Source: Pomacea canaliculata (Eukaryota > Mollusca > Gastropoda > Architaenioglossa > Ampullariidae). From it: a stretch of DNA of 64,000 nucleotides. The translations under genes and the position numbers were made by a program. This document shows positions 1 through 25,400 of this stretch, in pieces; the stretch's first letter is position 1; each line of letters starts with the position of its first letter. Under the pieces are notes generated by a model. It made no database searches. It saw nothing but the letters and a program-made list of their open reading frames with translations, and was not told the DNA's origin. Location: contig NC_037597.1 of NCBI RefSeq assembly GCF_003073045.1, positions 3,410,190 through 3,474,189 of the forward strand, written 5' to 3'.

Positions 1-195
1 TAAGGCATTATTTTAGGTGAATTCTTGGAAATAAACCATCTGACATCCAATGAGTGTCCATTTAGTAACAAAGTACAGTTTTGGGTGTGTGTGTGAATGT
101 TTCATATCTAACAAAAAGTGGTTGATTTATCTTTATTTACTTTATACAAATTTTGGTCAGATCTTCAAAAAATATTTTTCTCTCACTTTCTGAAG

Positions 196-12761
<12,566 letters not shown>

Positions 12762-12802
12762 TTTAATGTCCATGAAGAAACAATCAGGGTAGTTAACTTG
12801 TA

Positions 12803-12956
12803 TGTCTAGCTAATGCTGTTTGATACTGACAATATTCATTGCAATGCTAAAAACTTGAGTGTCTTGCTAATGCTGTCTGCTACTGACAATATTTGTTGCA
12901 ATGCAAAAAAACTGTAATGTCTGCTAGCTCAATGCTGTCTGCTACTGACAATATTT
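12803..12956 (+). repeat. Tandem repeat of about 58 bp, 2.7 copies, in the EPRS1 3' UTR
   Basis: Three successive units start near 12803, 12860 and 12918. Each carries the core GCTGTCTGCTACTGACAATA (the first with small differences), and the third is truncated. They lie between the EPRS1 stop codon and its poly(A) signal, so they would be part of the mRNA. Confidence 0.85.
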
Positions 12957-13009
12957 TCAATATGAATCCTTACAGGCACACCAAGCTGTCACAATATTAA
13001 CTAGGATTG

Positions 13010-13015
13010 AATAAA
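13010..13015 (+). terminator. EPRS1 polyadenylation signal AATAAA
   Basis: An AATAAA hexamer about 250 bp after the EPRS1 stop codon, followed by a T-rich stretch. It is the only clear signal between EPRS1 and the convergent RPS29 gene. Confidence 0.7.
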
Positions 13016-13138
13016 GATTTCATCTTAAGTGTACTGTGTTTTACGGATTTTCTAAATACAACTTACACCAACCAGATGCATCCTTCCACACTTTAAAAAC
13101 TCGAAAAAACTGCCACAAGCTGGTCTTATAAGAAATCA

Positions 13139-13144
13139 TTTATT
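13139..13144 (-). terminator. RPS29 polyadenylation signal (AATAAA on the minus strand)
   Basis: TTTATT on the plus strand reads AATAAA on the minus strand, about 60 bp after the RPS29 stop codon. The two convergent genes therefore end only about 120 bp apart. Confidence 0.7.
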
Positions 13145-13204
13145 GGGTGTTTCCCATGTCTGAATTAAATGCATGGATATGGCAGCAAACTCCAATGCTT
13201 CTCC

Positions 13205-15426
13205 TCAATCGAGCTGTTGAGGGAAAAAAAAAAAGACCAATTACAAGATGTTCACAAATTGCACACTAGAAAAAAAAAAAAATGTTCCCAACCCCGCATG
13301 ACCGCAGGAAGTTATATCAATTTTTAAAACTTCATACAGCAGGAAAAGAACTTGAGATGTGTAATGAGACAAGATAACTTCAGTAGAGTAAAAATCTCAT
13401 ATGTAAAGAATTTAAACTATGCATGCATTCTTAGAACACTGGTACAAGAGCTGACGTCTCAAGAAGAATCATGTCCTACAGTCATAGCAAGTCCCGATGT
13501 CTCAGGCAGAACCAAAGTCTCCTTATGGTCTGTCCTTGTGTTGGGTTGACGAACGAGTCTTCTATGAAATATGCATCTCGACTGATTAGCAGACATTTTG
13601 TGGTTTTAATTTTCAAAAACACATAAAGCATGAGTTGCTTTTTTTTTCATGCTATTTTAATTCAGATGTGACGTTTGTTGGTGTTTAGCAAACTATGAAA
13701 CACCTGCTCGCACAGTGCCAAAAAGTGAGCCAATATATTCTGTAAACCTCAACAGTTGTCGTTCATACCAAATCTGTCATAAGCACAATACAACAATTAA
13801 CTTCAGGTTGCATTTATTGAAGAAAATGTTTAATGTACAGTCTTTATATAGGTCCAGTCATAAAACTGTGACGTAAAGCGCACGAGGAGACGGTTCTACC
13901 TGAGACCAAGTCTAGTCACAAGGCTACTTTCAAGCCAGATGAAGTTACCAGCAAATCTAACCTAGCCAGCACAATCATCTACACACCTAACAGTTCTTCC
14001 ATATTAATGTTTAATATTTTGGAAAAAGTCCATGCATGACAGAAACATTTTTTAAAAAAGCAAATGCAGGGTGTCTGTGTCCTAGATATTTGATGTGCTT
14101 GACACTGCAGTTTCTTTGCTGTACAGCAAAAGCATAGCACAACAGTACACCGCATAAGCCCTTTCCTTTCTCTCGTTACTTTACTGAGTGAGAAAGTCTA
14201 GGCATGCTCAATTAAGCACCACACTAGGCCTTGCTTAAGCCTGAACAGATCTTAAAGTAAATGGGACTTTGCCCAAGATGGCACAAAGCTAACCTGGTCT
14301 TATGTCGGTGGTCAACCCGCCCAAGCTCAACAAACTACAGCTACGCTAAACATTTTAATTAGGGTTGTTGTCTTGAATTTGTTACTGAAAATATATTGTC
14401 TGTTCAAAGTAAATGTAAAAGAACAGAATGCAGATGTGAAAACATGGATTAAAAAAGTGATTTCCACTCACCTTTTTGAAGCCAATGTCTGCTGCATACT
14501 GCCGGAAACACCTTCTGCATATATTCAGACCATATTTTCTTATGAGACCATGAGTGTTGTTGCATACACGGCTGCACAAAACCAAAAGCAATTATAAAAC
14601 ACTTTGTTATGAAGTCCAAAATCCCTGGAAAACGAGCATAAGCAGTTATGTTTAACCGGCTTCAATCAGGTATCTTTCAAGGCATATTAAAAAAAAAAAA
14701 CAACTCTAAATTCAAAAACTCGTTTCCACTCGCTTAAACCGGAGGCTTAGATTTTTAAATTTGAGCATCAATTGCATGAATGTGACCTACAGATATTCAA
14801 GGAACAAAAATTTTAAAAGAAAACATTTTTTTCCAATAATGAAACGTGAAGCATAAACGGGTTTAACACTGGCATAGTGGCTAAATGAAATTCTGCAAAC
14901 GTCCATCATTGATAATGGAATCTGAAGTGGAAATTTTTTCAAATAATCCACTATTAAACACGGTACATGCTAATACAATTTGGCCTATTAAATCTAAGAA
15001 TTTATACATGCTTACAAAATGACACATCGCGATTTACTTGTGTTGAAAATACTAGTAGATGTGAAGCGCATGTCTAAAATGTATTCACTCACTATGCTGA
15101 AATCTATGAGTATGATACCTAGCTCTGTATCATGTGAAAAATACTGAAAAAAATAATTGTCACCATATATTTTCTGCTTGATTTTGTTGTATTAGTAGAA
15201 TATACATGCTCTCAGTGTCCTAACAATTCCACGCACGTGGTGGTTTCCTATCTAATATGCCTCATTACGTGCGTCATATATGTGTTTCTTTAAAAACTTT
15301 TCAAAAACTCTAACAAATAACTTGTTGGTAAATTAATTCCTCAAGAGAATAGCAACATTCATACCAGTAGCGCGAGCCTGGGCCGTATCTTCGAGGATGT
15401 GAGTACCAGATAGATTGGAAACCCAT
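13205..15426 (-). CDS. RPS29: 40S ribosomal protein S29 (uS14)
   Basis: Small zinc-binding protein of the 40S ribosomal head. Three exons on the minus strand: 15426-15365 ([20 protein letters not shown] plus two bases), 14571-14472 ([20 protein letters not shown] and onward to GFKK) and 13213-13205 (L, D, stop). Joined, they give exactly 56 residues, the length of human RPS29, ending KKLD where human has IKLD. The zinc ligands C-x2-C and C-x2-C are present (CRVC, CRRC); the first Cys is rebuilt across the first intron. All four splice junctions are canonical GT-AG. The gene is complete, with no breaks, and converges on EPRS1. Confidence 0.96.
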
Positions 15427-15436
15427 GATGGCTGTC

Positions 15437-15447
15437 GAGAGAAAGAA
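15437..15447 (-). promoter_or_regulatory. Pyrimidine tract before the RPS29 start (TOP-like)
   Basis: On the minus strand TTCTTTCTCTC lies 10 bases before the ATG of RPS29. Ribosomal-protein mRNAs usually start with a C followed by such a tract (5' TOP), which places them under mTOR/LARP1 translational control. The following CGACAG could instead be a splice acceptor, so the start of the transcript is not settled. Confidence 0.45.
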
Positions 15448-18400
15448 CGTAGAGCGCACCAGCCGCAAGTTGGTATTGTCGCTACCCAGCATGCACAGCT
15501 ACGCTTACCTTCATATACAAGATTAAGAAGGGTTTCTTTCGGTGTTTAATAAAAACAAACATTTATTTAATTTTATCTCTTTGGTTACTTATTTGTTTTA
15601 TTATGAACCCAATTATATTACCTCAGAGATGGTTGGATCTTACCAACTTTGAGGGTGAAAATCTTCTGCTAGCTTTACTTTCTCGTCTCCAACAACTTTG
15701 TGTCATCCATTTTGTGTCTGATGATTGTCTTTTCTCGACGACTTAACACTTAACGACTTACACTAATTGAGTTTTATTTTTTCATATGTTATAGTTCTTG
15801 GTATTATTCATTTACGGACTTGTTTCTGCTTTTTAGAAGTTTCTATGCAAGTAATCATGCCCAAGGCAAAGTGTAATCGTTGGAATGGTGTCATTGTCGT
15901 TTGATTACACCCTGTCGACATCGGAGATTGTTTCACAGCGGAAACAGTATTTTAGTTATGTCTAAAGCTAATTGACCTTTGGTCATGAAGGTTAGAGAGC
16001 CTGATTTCCACGACTCATCGATGTGGTTTTGTGTATGTTTTTGAGAGGGGTCTCCGATGTTGCTTCTTCATATTTGTGACCCCGGTGTGGCAGTCATGGT
16101 GCCTGTTTACTCTCTGGCTTGTATATCTACTTCTTCTATCTGGATAACATCGTTCTGTAATTGCTGTATATCTTTTAGAATCTGGCTGGTTTTCTCACTG
16201 GCCAGACAGTTTGCTGCTTTTTTTTGTTTTTGGTCGATAGCTCACCTTCTGTCTCTTTAAGATAGTTTTTCTTTAGGTTGTCATCATTAAATGGTTTGTT
16301 GTGCTTCCACAACGTGTATCTTTATATTATGTCTAGAGAGCAAATTGTTTCATGCCATGCAGCTCAAGACAGCTTTTGGCATTAAAAAGCAAGTTATCTA
16401 TTCTGCTTTGGTTTTGTGGGCTCTTGTATTTCATCCAGTAGAAGCAACTTTTTTCATCTGAATTTGTGAATGGTGTTGTACAGTTGTTGGAGCGGATTAT
16501 GCCAACCTAAAATATAATGTCTTTCTAAATTTGGGTATTGTTTCTTAATCTGTGTCTAGGATTGTCTTTAACTTTCCTAGTCAACCACTGACGGAGACAA
16601 TTGATTTGTAAAGTGATTAAATTTATGAAAATGAATGATTTTTCATTAAACATGTGAAAGAAGTGAATCTTAATTTTGTAATTTCTGTGCTCTTTTTGAT
16701 GACAATGTTTATAACATTTTTTTAGAATTTGTTAAACTTCATTAACATATAAAATAATGTTCTTTCCCTAAGTATTTTGATAGTGTTTTATAAGAAAAAA
16801 AATTAGTTAATTTATACATGATATGCATATTGTGGACATCAATCTGCCAATAATATGATACAAAGAGAATTAGCACCAGAGTAATGAGACTTGCTTTCCA
16901 AACAAGATTTGAAGCTATAATTTGTGAGAAACAAAATTTGCAGTATTTATATATTTATTTCATTTCTAACCCTAACCTTCTCTTTATCTCTCTCTTTCAC
17001 ATGCGGCAATCACACACATACACAAAAAAGTCAGTTTGGCCTATCTTAATGTATATTTAGTTTTGTTGCAAATGTAAGGTTCTGACAGAAAAGACAATAA
17101 TAGTAAAATTATGACTGATAATCATTAAGAATTCTCATTTCATTCCTCTAGTAATTTCTGAAGTCTTTCTGATGGGCAATCTATTAACATGGGATAATAT
17201 AATAAGCTCATGCACTGCTTTAACGTTCCCAAAGCTAGCACTAGTAACCCATTTTGTCTTGTATTGATGATACAATACCATTTCACTAAAAAGTGCAGTT
17301 TTTAAAGTACACAGCTATGAAAGATTAAACAATTTCATCTTTGTCTAATGACACCACAATCATCACTAAGCAACTCTCAACTCTTATCAGCTCAGCATGG
17401 TAGAAAACACTTTAGCTTTAGACAAAATAAACTGACATTTTTTGGACCCACAATTGATAGCAGTACTGTTATAAATGCAAAACACATTTAAATATTTAGC
17501 AATGAAACATTTCGTAGGAATAAAATGACATGGGCTATGATGCAGGAAAAACCATTGTCAACAATGCACGCAGACAGTTACACTGAATTATGTGAATCAT
17601 GTGGACGGATGTGGTTTGTTGGGCTTGGCTCTAAAAATCGTACAGCTGCCAGAAGACTGTAGTATTACATTTTAGGCGTCATTAGAGTTTTCAGTATAGA
17701 ACTTAGGGTGCTTCCTTCATCCAATGTATTTTAATGATACATTATCAGTATTATATAACCAATACATTCTATAAAAAAAAAATGGATAGTATATTTTTGG
17801 AATCAATAAATGTTTTGGCAAAGACAGGACATTCTCAGTGAAAATTACAGCCAATGAAACAGGGGCCAGACAAAAACATCTGGCTGAGATCAACTTCTGT
17901 AAATTATTGCATCAATGTGTACATAGTGTCCAGCTTGAGTGTTACATGCTTGTTTAAAACAAAATCATATCATATTAATGCACAAGCTCTAAAATTAAAA
18001 AAGTCTACGTCTCTTTCTCTCTAAATGTATGCGTGCACTTTCTCTTCCTCCAACACTTTGTTATTTCAACAGTCTGTAAACAAGAAAACTGTTACTGGTC
18101 TAGTAGTCTTGATTTAATAAATTTACAAAAAATTAATTTATGAAATTAAGTTACTTAATTTTACAAAAAACAATTTCCTTAAATAAGGGGCAAACATTGT
18201 TTCAGTAATTGCAAAATGGGTATTGTATCTGCCAACTTTTTCTGCATTCCAGGAGTCATTAGGGTTTGTATGCAGACTTTACAGGGAAAAACAATAGTCA
18301 TGTATGAATCGGCTACAAAATTTAGAATTTTATCATCATTATTGTCAACACCATAAACATCACCATCTGACCAGACTACCTATTGACAACTCACCATCTT

Positions 18401-19413
18401 GACAATACTCTGACATTCCCTGGGATGTGCTGTATATCATTCACAGTAATTTCATAAACATCTGTTTTTTTATTATTGTAAAGATCATAAAGACAGACAA
18501 GTGAAGCATGACATTTCTCAGATGAAATAATGTCAATCTTGAAATCGTGCAGAAATATATTTCAAGGTAACTTTATTGAGAATTTACTCAACTTATCCAG
18601 CAGTTAATTTTCTAGCATGGCTTCTTCTAGAAAAACTACTTGAAGCCCAGCCATGGGTTAGCAAATTCTCACCTCTTCTAAAACTGGCATTTCAGTACAC
18701 AAGACTGATGTAAAGACATCTAAAATTGTAATAATCCATCAGTGTTTTATATAGCAAAGTTCAGGTTACATTTTATGTAGGTGGAAAAAAAAAAGAGTAT
18801 AACAATAGCTCTATAAAATTCTTGCTTCTTTGTGCAAATTGTTCCAGTGTATATATATTTCAAAAAGAATAAATATGTGCAAATAGCAAGTTCATGAAAG
18901 TTACACAGTAAAGGACAAAATGTTAATAAAGTAAAATAAACAAAATGTTCATCTTTTTATGACATAGCATAGCTTACTAATATTTACAACATAGTATAGT
19001 TTGGTAATCCTCAATAATTATACACGAGACCTTTAGAACATTTCAAACGCAGCTAAGTTTGGTTTTAGGACTCTAGAAAACTGCATTATGCAGTTAATAC
19101 ACAAAATGATGGTTACCAAGAAAATCGGACCACATAAATACAGAGTAAATATTAATTTGAAATAGTACATATTAGTTTTCTTTGAACAATCAGCCGATTT
19201 AAACTAAGTCTCAAGCAAAAAATAACAACGGTATAGTTTCTTGACAGAAAATCCTGTCACCCTATTTACCCTATTAGCTACAGTACTGTCCGTTCATTAG
19301 TCAAAGGTCCTTTTACTACCCTGAAGGCTTGCATCATCAAAAGATTGATTTCTGATTGGGGAAAAATATACAATTTGCACCACCTGAAGTATTAAAGAAC
19401 AGGGGGAACACCC
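15448..19413. other. Intergenic DNA between RPS29 and SPATA7
   Basis: About 4 kb of AT-rich sequence. The part just above 15448 should hold the RPS29 promoter. The part below 19413 probably includes the SPATA7 3' UTR; one minus-strand AATAAA is at 18572-18577. Open stretches near 16.06-16.26 kb match no family I know. No RNA gene was recognised. Confidence 0.6.
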
Positions 19414-22400
19414 TCAAAAATCATCATCTGAATTTCTCTCTAAATCTCCTTCACGTCCATCATCTTCATCAGCATCATAGTCCTCCTCATATTCTTCGTC
19501 AGCCTCCTCCTCTCTAGTCTCTTCGGTGTCTGTCCCGTGAGCTGATGTTTGACGACTGTCATTGTATTTGTGTGCTGGAATGCATGACAACTCTGATGCT
19601 GCATCAGCATCACTCTCTACTTCAGGCTGCTTGGCAGCACTTGCATTTTGTCTCAACAACTTCCTTGGTTTAACTAGTGGTGAGGACTTTGCATGTTGTT
19701 CACCTCTGTCATCTTCATTAATCTTGGGATATTGCGTAGAATCTCCATTCATGCCCAATTCAGCATCATGCTGACCATCCTCTGCGACTTCTTTAGAACC
19801 AAAGTAGTCCCCATGATCCTTAAGAGCATGTTCCTCTGATTCAGCATCTTGAACAGTGAGGTCCATCTGATACTGTTTCAGGACTTGCGTTACAGACAAA
19901 TCATCCCCACTGTCATTTCTTACCTTCGAGCCTATGGTACTAAATACGTCAGTAGTTTCCCCAAATGTTAATGTATTTTGAGTCATTTCTAAAGATCCTG
20001 TTTCTGTGGTGTTGCCATTCATTTTCTTTTTATCTCCATTTTTTATTGCCTCAGCAAAGCATAGATCTTGATCTTCTTTTAAGCTCTTTTCTGCTGAGAC
20101 AAACTGTACCCCAAGGTCCATGCGAATATCTGTTATTATGGCACGCAGTCTTCTCTGAAATTTGCAAAGTTAGAAGAAGCGTTAGACAAAAAAATAGCTT
20201 ATCTTCATGCAGAAATTGTACAAGTCAGAATTATACAAAGAAAAATTTTGTGTTTTCAGATTTATACACAAAATGAATCTTTAATCTGAAATGCAAAAAA
20301 TTCCCAAAATAATACATACAGCATAATCCAGGACCAGAACAGCTAAAATAATTGTATTATAATAATTATATAATATTATTTAGCTCTCTTACACTCCCCC
20401 TCCCAATCTAAAACTCACCTCCTCAAGCTCTCCTTTTTTTCTTTCAATGTGGTTTTCAAATATTCTATGTAAAACCCTGCAGCACAATGCACACACAATG
20501 ATTTTTTTTAATTTGTTCAGTAATTTGACAACTTACACATTAAGTGTTGGGATTCTAATATAGTAGTTACAAGGGTATTACATGCCCATGTCACAAATGC
20601 TGTAAGACTAACACATTAATTATCATTTTATCAACAAGAATAATTTCTGGAAGAATAAATAAAAATCAAATTATCTTTGCACTTTGACAAGTTGTTTTTT
20701 TCCCCTCTGTTTTTTGATTAACAGAAAGAGCGCAAAAAAAATCCCTACATATAATCAGAAGACAGATTTGGGTTTGGTTTTGTTTTTTGCCATTTAGATG
20801 TGTTTTAAAGGATTAGGTACAAATGAAAACAGCTGCCTGTCAGAATCTGCAAGAACTTTTTTTTTATTCAGCTGGATTAATCAGGTTCTGACACACAGCT
20901 ATTTTTTTTTCTTTCTTTGCTCAGGGTACTCATGTGCAAGCAGCAGAAATAACAAGAAATATGGAATTCAGCATTAAATACTCACCTATCACTGCAAACT
21001 CCTCTGTTAACTATATCCTGTGTCACTTCTTGAGCAAATGCCACATACTTCTGTTCTTCTTCTCTGTACAAAGTAGCAAGAAAGCAAATGGGTGGTTACA
21101 GGGTTACAGCTTTGCAAATTGAAAGAAGAAAAACCTAATGTCATGCTTAAACAAATAACTGGTGCCTCCTACAGTGCACAATAAATTATTGGGCTCCTAG
21201 CCCACAGCTCACTTGAGCATTTGTGCCCATTTAAACTACAACACTTATGGCAAAAGCTGTTCTCATACACTATGTAGATGCATGTGTATTCGAGTGTTCT
21301 TATAGATGCATAAACATGAAAAAGCAAGATTTCTTGCAATACTGTACTTTTTAAGATTAATAATAGATAATAGATCATCACATTCTGACTGTAATCCTCA
21401 GTTACTCCTATCTTCCACATCAATTTTTCCTGCCCTTGAATGACCCCTTGCCTCACCCAACATTATGCTTATCTTCATCTCCAGTTAAATTTCATATCTC
21501 TGTGTACACATGCTTGCATGCATAGAAACACACACCATTATGAAAACAAATTTTAAGGAAGCCAAAAATCTGTAATTTATTCAGGATTGACTGCCACCTT
21601 TATCCAATCTAAAGTTCCATAACTTCTTCATTACCACTTAATATTTTCTGGATTATTTCCATAGTAAATATTTTGCAACAGACAACAACAAATGGCATTA
21701 TTTGATAATTAAAAATAATTGACAATTATGTGCTTTAAATAACAGAAATCAAATTGTTAAGTATCTAGAACATTTAAGCCAGAGCTGTAGCTGTGATACA
21801 AAATCATACATCATTTGTTTAAACTGGTGTTTTATGCCAATTTTTTAAGCTAGCAGCTAAGGCTACATCATAGTTATGTAGTCAGCACTGAAAATTGGTG
21901 CCCCACACAGTAGGAAAAAAAATGAGCAAGGCAGAGCAAAGATCAGAACCCAAAGCACCTGGTCTTTACTATATTTGTGACAAGCACGTTAACCATTGTG
22001 CTATCAGACCTCCTTAATGCAAACCATGGTGATTTTGAAGCATTTTACTCGATCTGTCGTAGAAAAAAAGCCAAACTTTAAACAAATATTTCACACAAAA
22101 AAATCATCTGATTTACTATCGCTTTCATTTCACTATCCTTTATATTAACGCATATCTTCTCATAAAGTCATTTATTTTACTATTTAATCATTTCTTACCA
22201 CAACAGAATCATGCTTAAAAGTAATTTTACTCAGTTAAAAAAATGTGCTGTTATGATGCCAACCACTCTCAAACTGATGAAGATTGTGCATGCATTTGTG
22301 TATACTCATATGTACATGCATGTCAACATGCAAATGCATGTCAGCTTGTACACATGGATATGTACACAAACACATAATCATGCACGTAACACTCAATTTC

Positions 22401-25400
22401 CAAGGAACAACCTAGCTTTGATCAAACCAAATTTCAAAAATGTACAAAAGTGCATTTATTGGAAGATGCAGTGCTGGTTGAAAGGCACTTAAAACAATTA
22501 GTACATAAAACCATTAACAAGTTTAGAAAAAAGAAAAAACACCAGCACCAACAAAACAAAAAGAAGAACATAGTAAAATAACAGACACTGATGTCACTGA
22601 CAAGGCTAATGAGATCCAGCAAAAAAGCAATATTTTAGAGCAAAGTAAACAAAAAATGAAAAAAACATTTAAAACATTCTGATTTTTAGGAGTATAGCAT
22701 GAAACATAAAAGTGACTCTGGCAGGGACTGATCCTAAACTACGGAGATGACTCGATCTTTGTCATCATCCACACAAATTTCAAAAAAGCAATCAGCAGAC
22801 TATGAAAATTTTACTTAATGAAATATAAAACTCAAATTTTAAAAATATACAAGTTCAAATAAGCCATCATTTAATAATGTGAAAATCCATTAGCTTCAAT
22901 ATGTTAACAGTAGAGGCTCAGTCCAGTCAGTAACGAGACTTATACATTATTAAGAAAAAAAAATAGTACACCCAAATACACATGCATGACCATATACTAA
23001 ATTTAATTTCCCCAAACTATTCCAAAAGGTTAAGGTTTTTTTTGTGTTGATTTAATGAAAAAAGCGTGTAAGTAAAGTCAAGGGTACAGAAGCATAAACA
23101 GAGACGGTGATTTACTCACGCCTGACTTAGACGACGACCAGTTGGAGATTTAATACCAAAGTACCTGCCAAAAAGACCAATTTTCTAGCTCTTATTTTAG
23201 AAACAATTTGCAAGCAATCTGTAACTCGTCATTCTAGTGATCATAAATACTCTATTATGTTTCACAGTCATAAAAAAATAACCTATAATTATGTCACTAC
23301 AGGGAGCTACATGCAATTTTGTGAAGTGTGAAGCTTCTAACAATTTAAGCTAGTGCAACATAACAGAGTCAAATCACACAAATAACTGTAATAATTTTAC
23401 CACACAAAATGAATGGTACAGTAAGTACATTATCATGAAAAAAAACATTAAAAAAAGAAAAGTATGTAAGTCATATCAAAACAATGATACAGTAATCGTA
23501 TAACATAAATATCTGAAATGGACTTGAAAATGTCCACCACAAAATAAAGGCATAAAAAGAATATTCTTACAAATCTGCAAGTCAGACAGAGAAGGCAATG
23601 TATATATCCAATAAAAGTAAGAGACATCAGCACATTACTAAAATGACATTTACTTTGTAGGCATCCCAGTTCGAGTGAAGCGAAGTACATCTGTGTTGCC
23701 CAAAGCAATGCTACTGTCAGGCTGTTCCTGTATGTCCTCAGAAAAGGCATCAGATTTAACAATGCCATTTCGAACTCTGATCTGAGCTTTTGAAGCCTGC
23801 TCCTGCAACCAGCTCTGGTGGTCTTTGTCCAGAGAAATGTTCAGAGGAGGTACGGTTCCTCTGTCACCATCACTGCGCAATGGTGCATGGCTCTGGAGAC
23901 TCATTTCCATCAGCATTGACTCTGTTAGTGTGTCTGTTATAGTCAAGTTCTCTGCCATCTTGGATTCGGCTGTGCTTCCTGGGTTTGGCTTGAGGTGCAC
24001 TGTCCTTGTTCCTATCTGTCTCATGGCTGTCCTCCCCTCTTTTGTTTCCATAAGGTAAGTTAGTTGTCTTTGGAGGAGTGTAATACTTATTTCCCTTCAT
24101 TTTCAAGTGTGACTCTCGGTTGCTTTTTAATGTACGTGGTGTAAAAGGTTTCTGGGGCTCTGTAAAAACATGAGCATGCTTATGCAAAACATCTCCATCA
24201 TATGTGACCTTCAGAGGGTTTGAAGCACGAGATGCATGTGACACATTGCTAGCAAGGGATGTTGCGGATCGAGATGACATAGGTCGCTGCCGCTGTTGGT
24301 AGTTTGTGCTCTGCACTGCCTGTGCCATCCCTTGGAATGTGGTTGAGTAAGGCCTCATTCTGGTGCCTAGCCCTCCTACTTCTGACTGTAACCCAGTTGT
24401 TACCAATGTACTATCCTGAGGTAAAGCCTTCATGGGCACACGAAGCGTGGTGCGCATAATTTCCTGAACCTGACGCTCCTCTTCATCTTCTGGTTCATCC
24501 TGTAAAATATGAATATGATCATAAATGACAACTTACACTGGTCCATACTGAAATTATTACTGACAGAAAAAGGTCCTAATGTGTGGTATCTTGGTGTGCT
24601 GAACACAAATATGACCATGAAAATTTTGTATTGGCTCTCTATTTGAAGATATTTGATATATCATTTTCTTTGTTTCATCGTATAAATTTATCCAGTGGGA
24701 CTGTAACAACATCCTAAATAAGCTGAAGGCTCCTTCCCCACTACTTTACTGAAATCTTGTCTGTCTACACCCCGGCTTGAAACCTTGGCTCCTCATCAGA
24801 CTCCCGCATTCTATCCTCCCTCCTACAAAGACATTCACCCTCTGTGCTGCTAAGCAGTGGAACTCTCTTCCACACCACATTTGCCACTCGGACTCCAAGG
24901 CTACATTCAAACGCTATTTAAAAATGTATCTGTTCACAAAGTACTATCCCTGAATTACTATTCTTAACTCCCTAACAGTACCTTCAGTCATGCTACCCAT
25001 CATGTAATGAACTCCATCTCAAACTGTTTACCGTATCTATATCCCTCCATACCTTCATCCATTGCTTTACATTCTACTCTTGTATCTTACATTTATGTTG
25101 TTCAGTGTGCCTATATGTACCTCACTGTCCACTGGCTGTTATCTTTCATTTATCATGATTGGACTGCGCAGAGAGTGCAATCTATCTTGGTCATGATGCT
25201 GCGCATTATAAGTTCATATTATTATTATTAATGCCTTTAAAGTGTGTTAATATCCTGGACGATTTTTGCTAAATTTGTAAAGAAGTGAGATTTGAAAACC
25301 AGAAGGAAAGTAGCACTTCTCAAGTGAAGAAGGCATATCATCTTTACTTATGATGCAAAGATTGGCAACCAAGACAAACCTTGAGCCCCACATTTATGTT

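Noticed and set aside
16050-16620. Coding-like scraps on the minus strand between RPS29 and SPATA7
   Set aside because: Short, interrupted and matching no family I know.
16967-16978. CTAACCCTAACC, telomere-like
   Set aside because: Only two units within ordinary AT-rich DNA.
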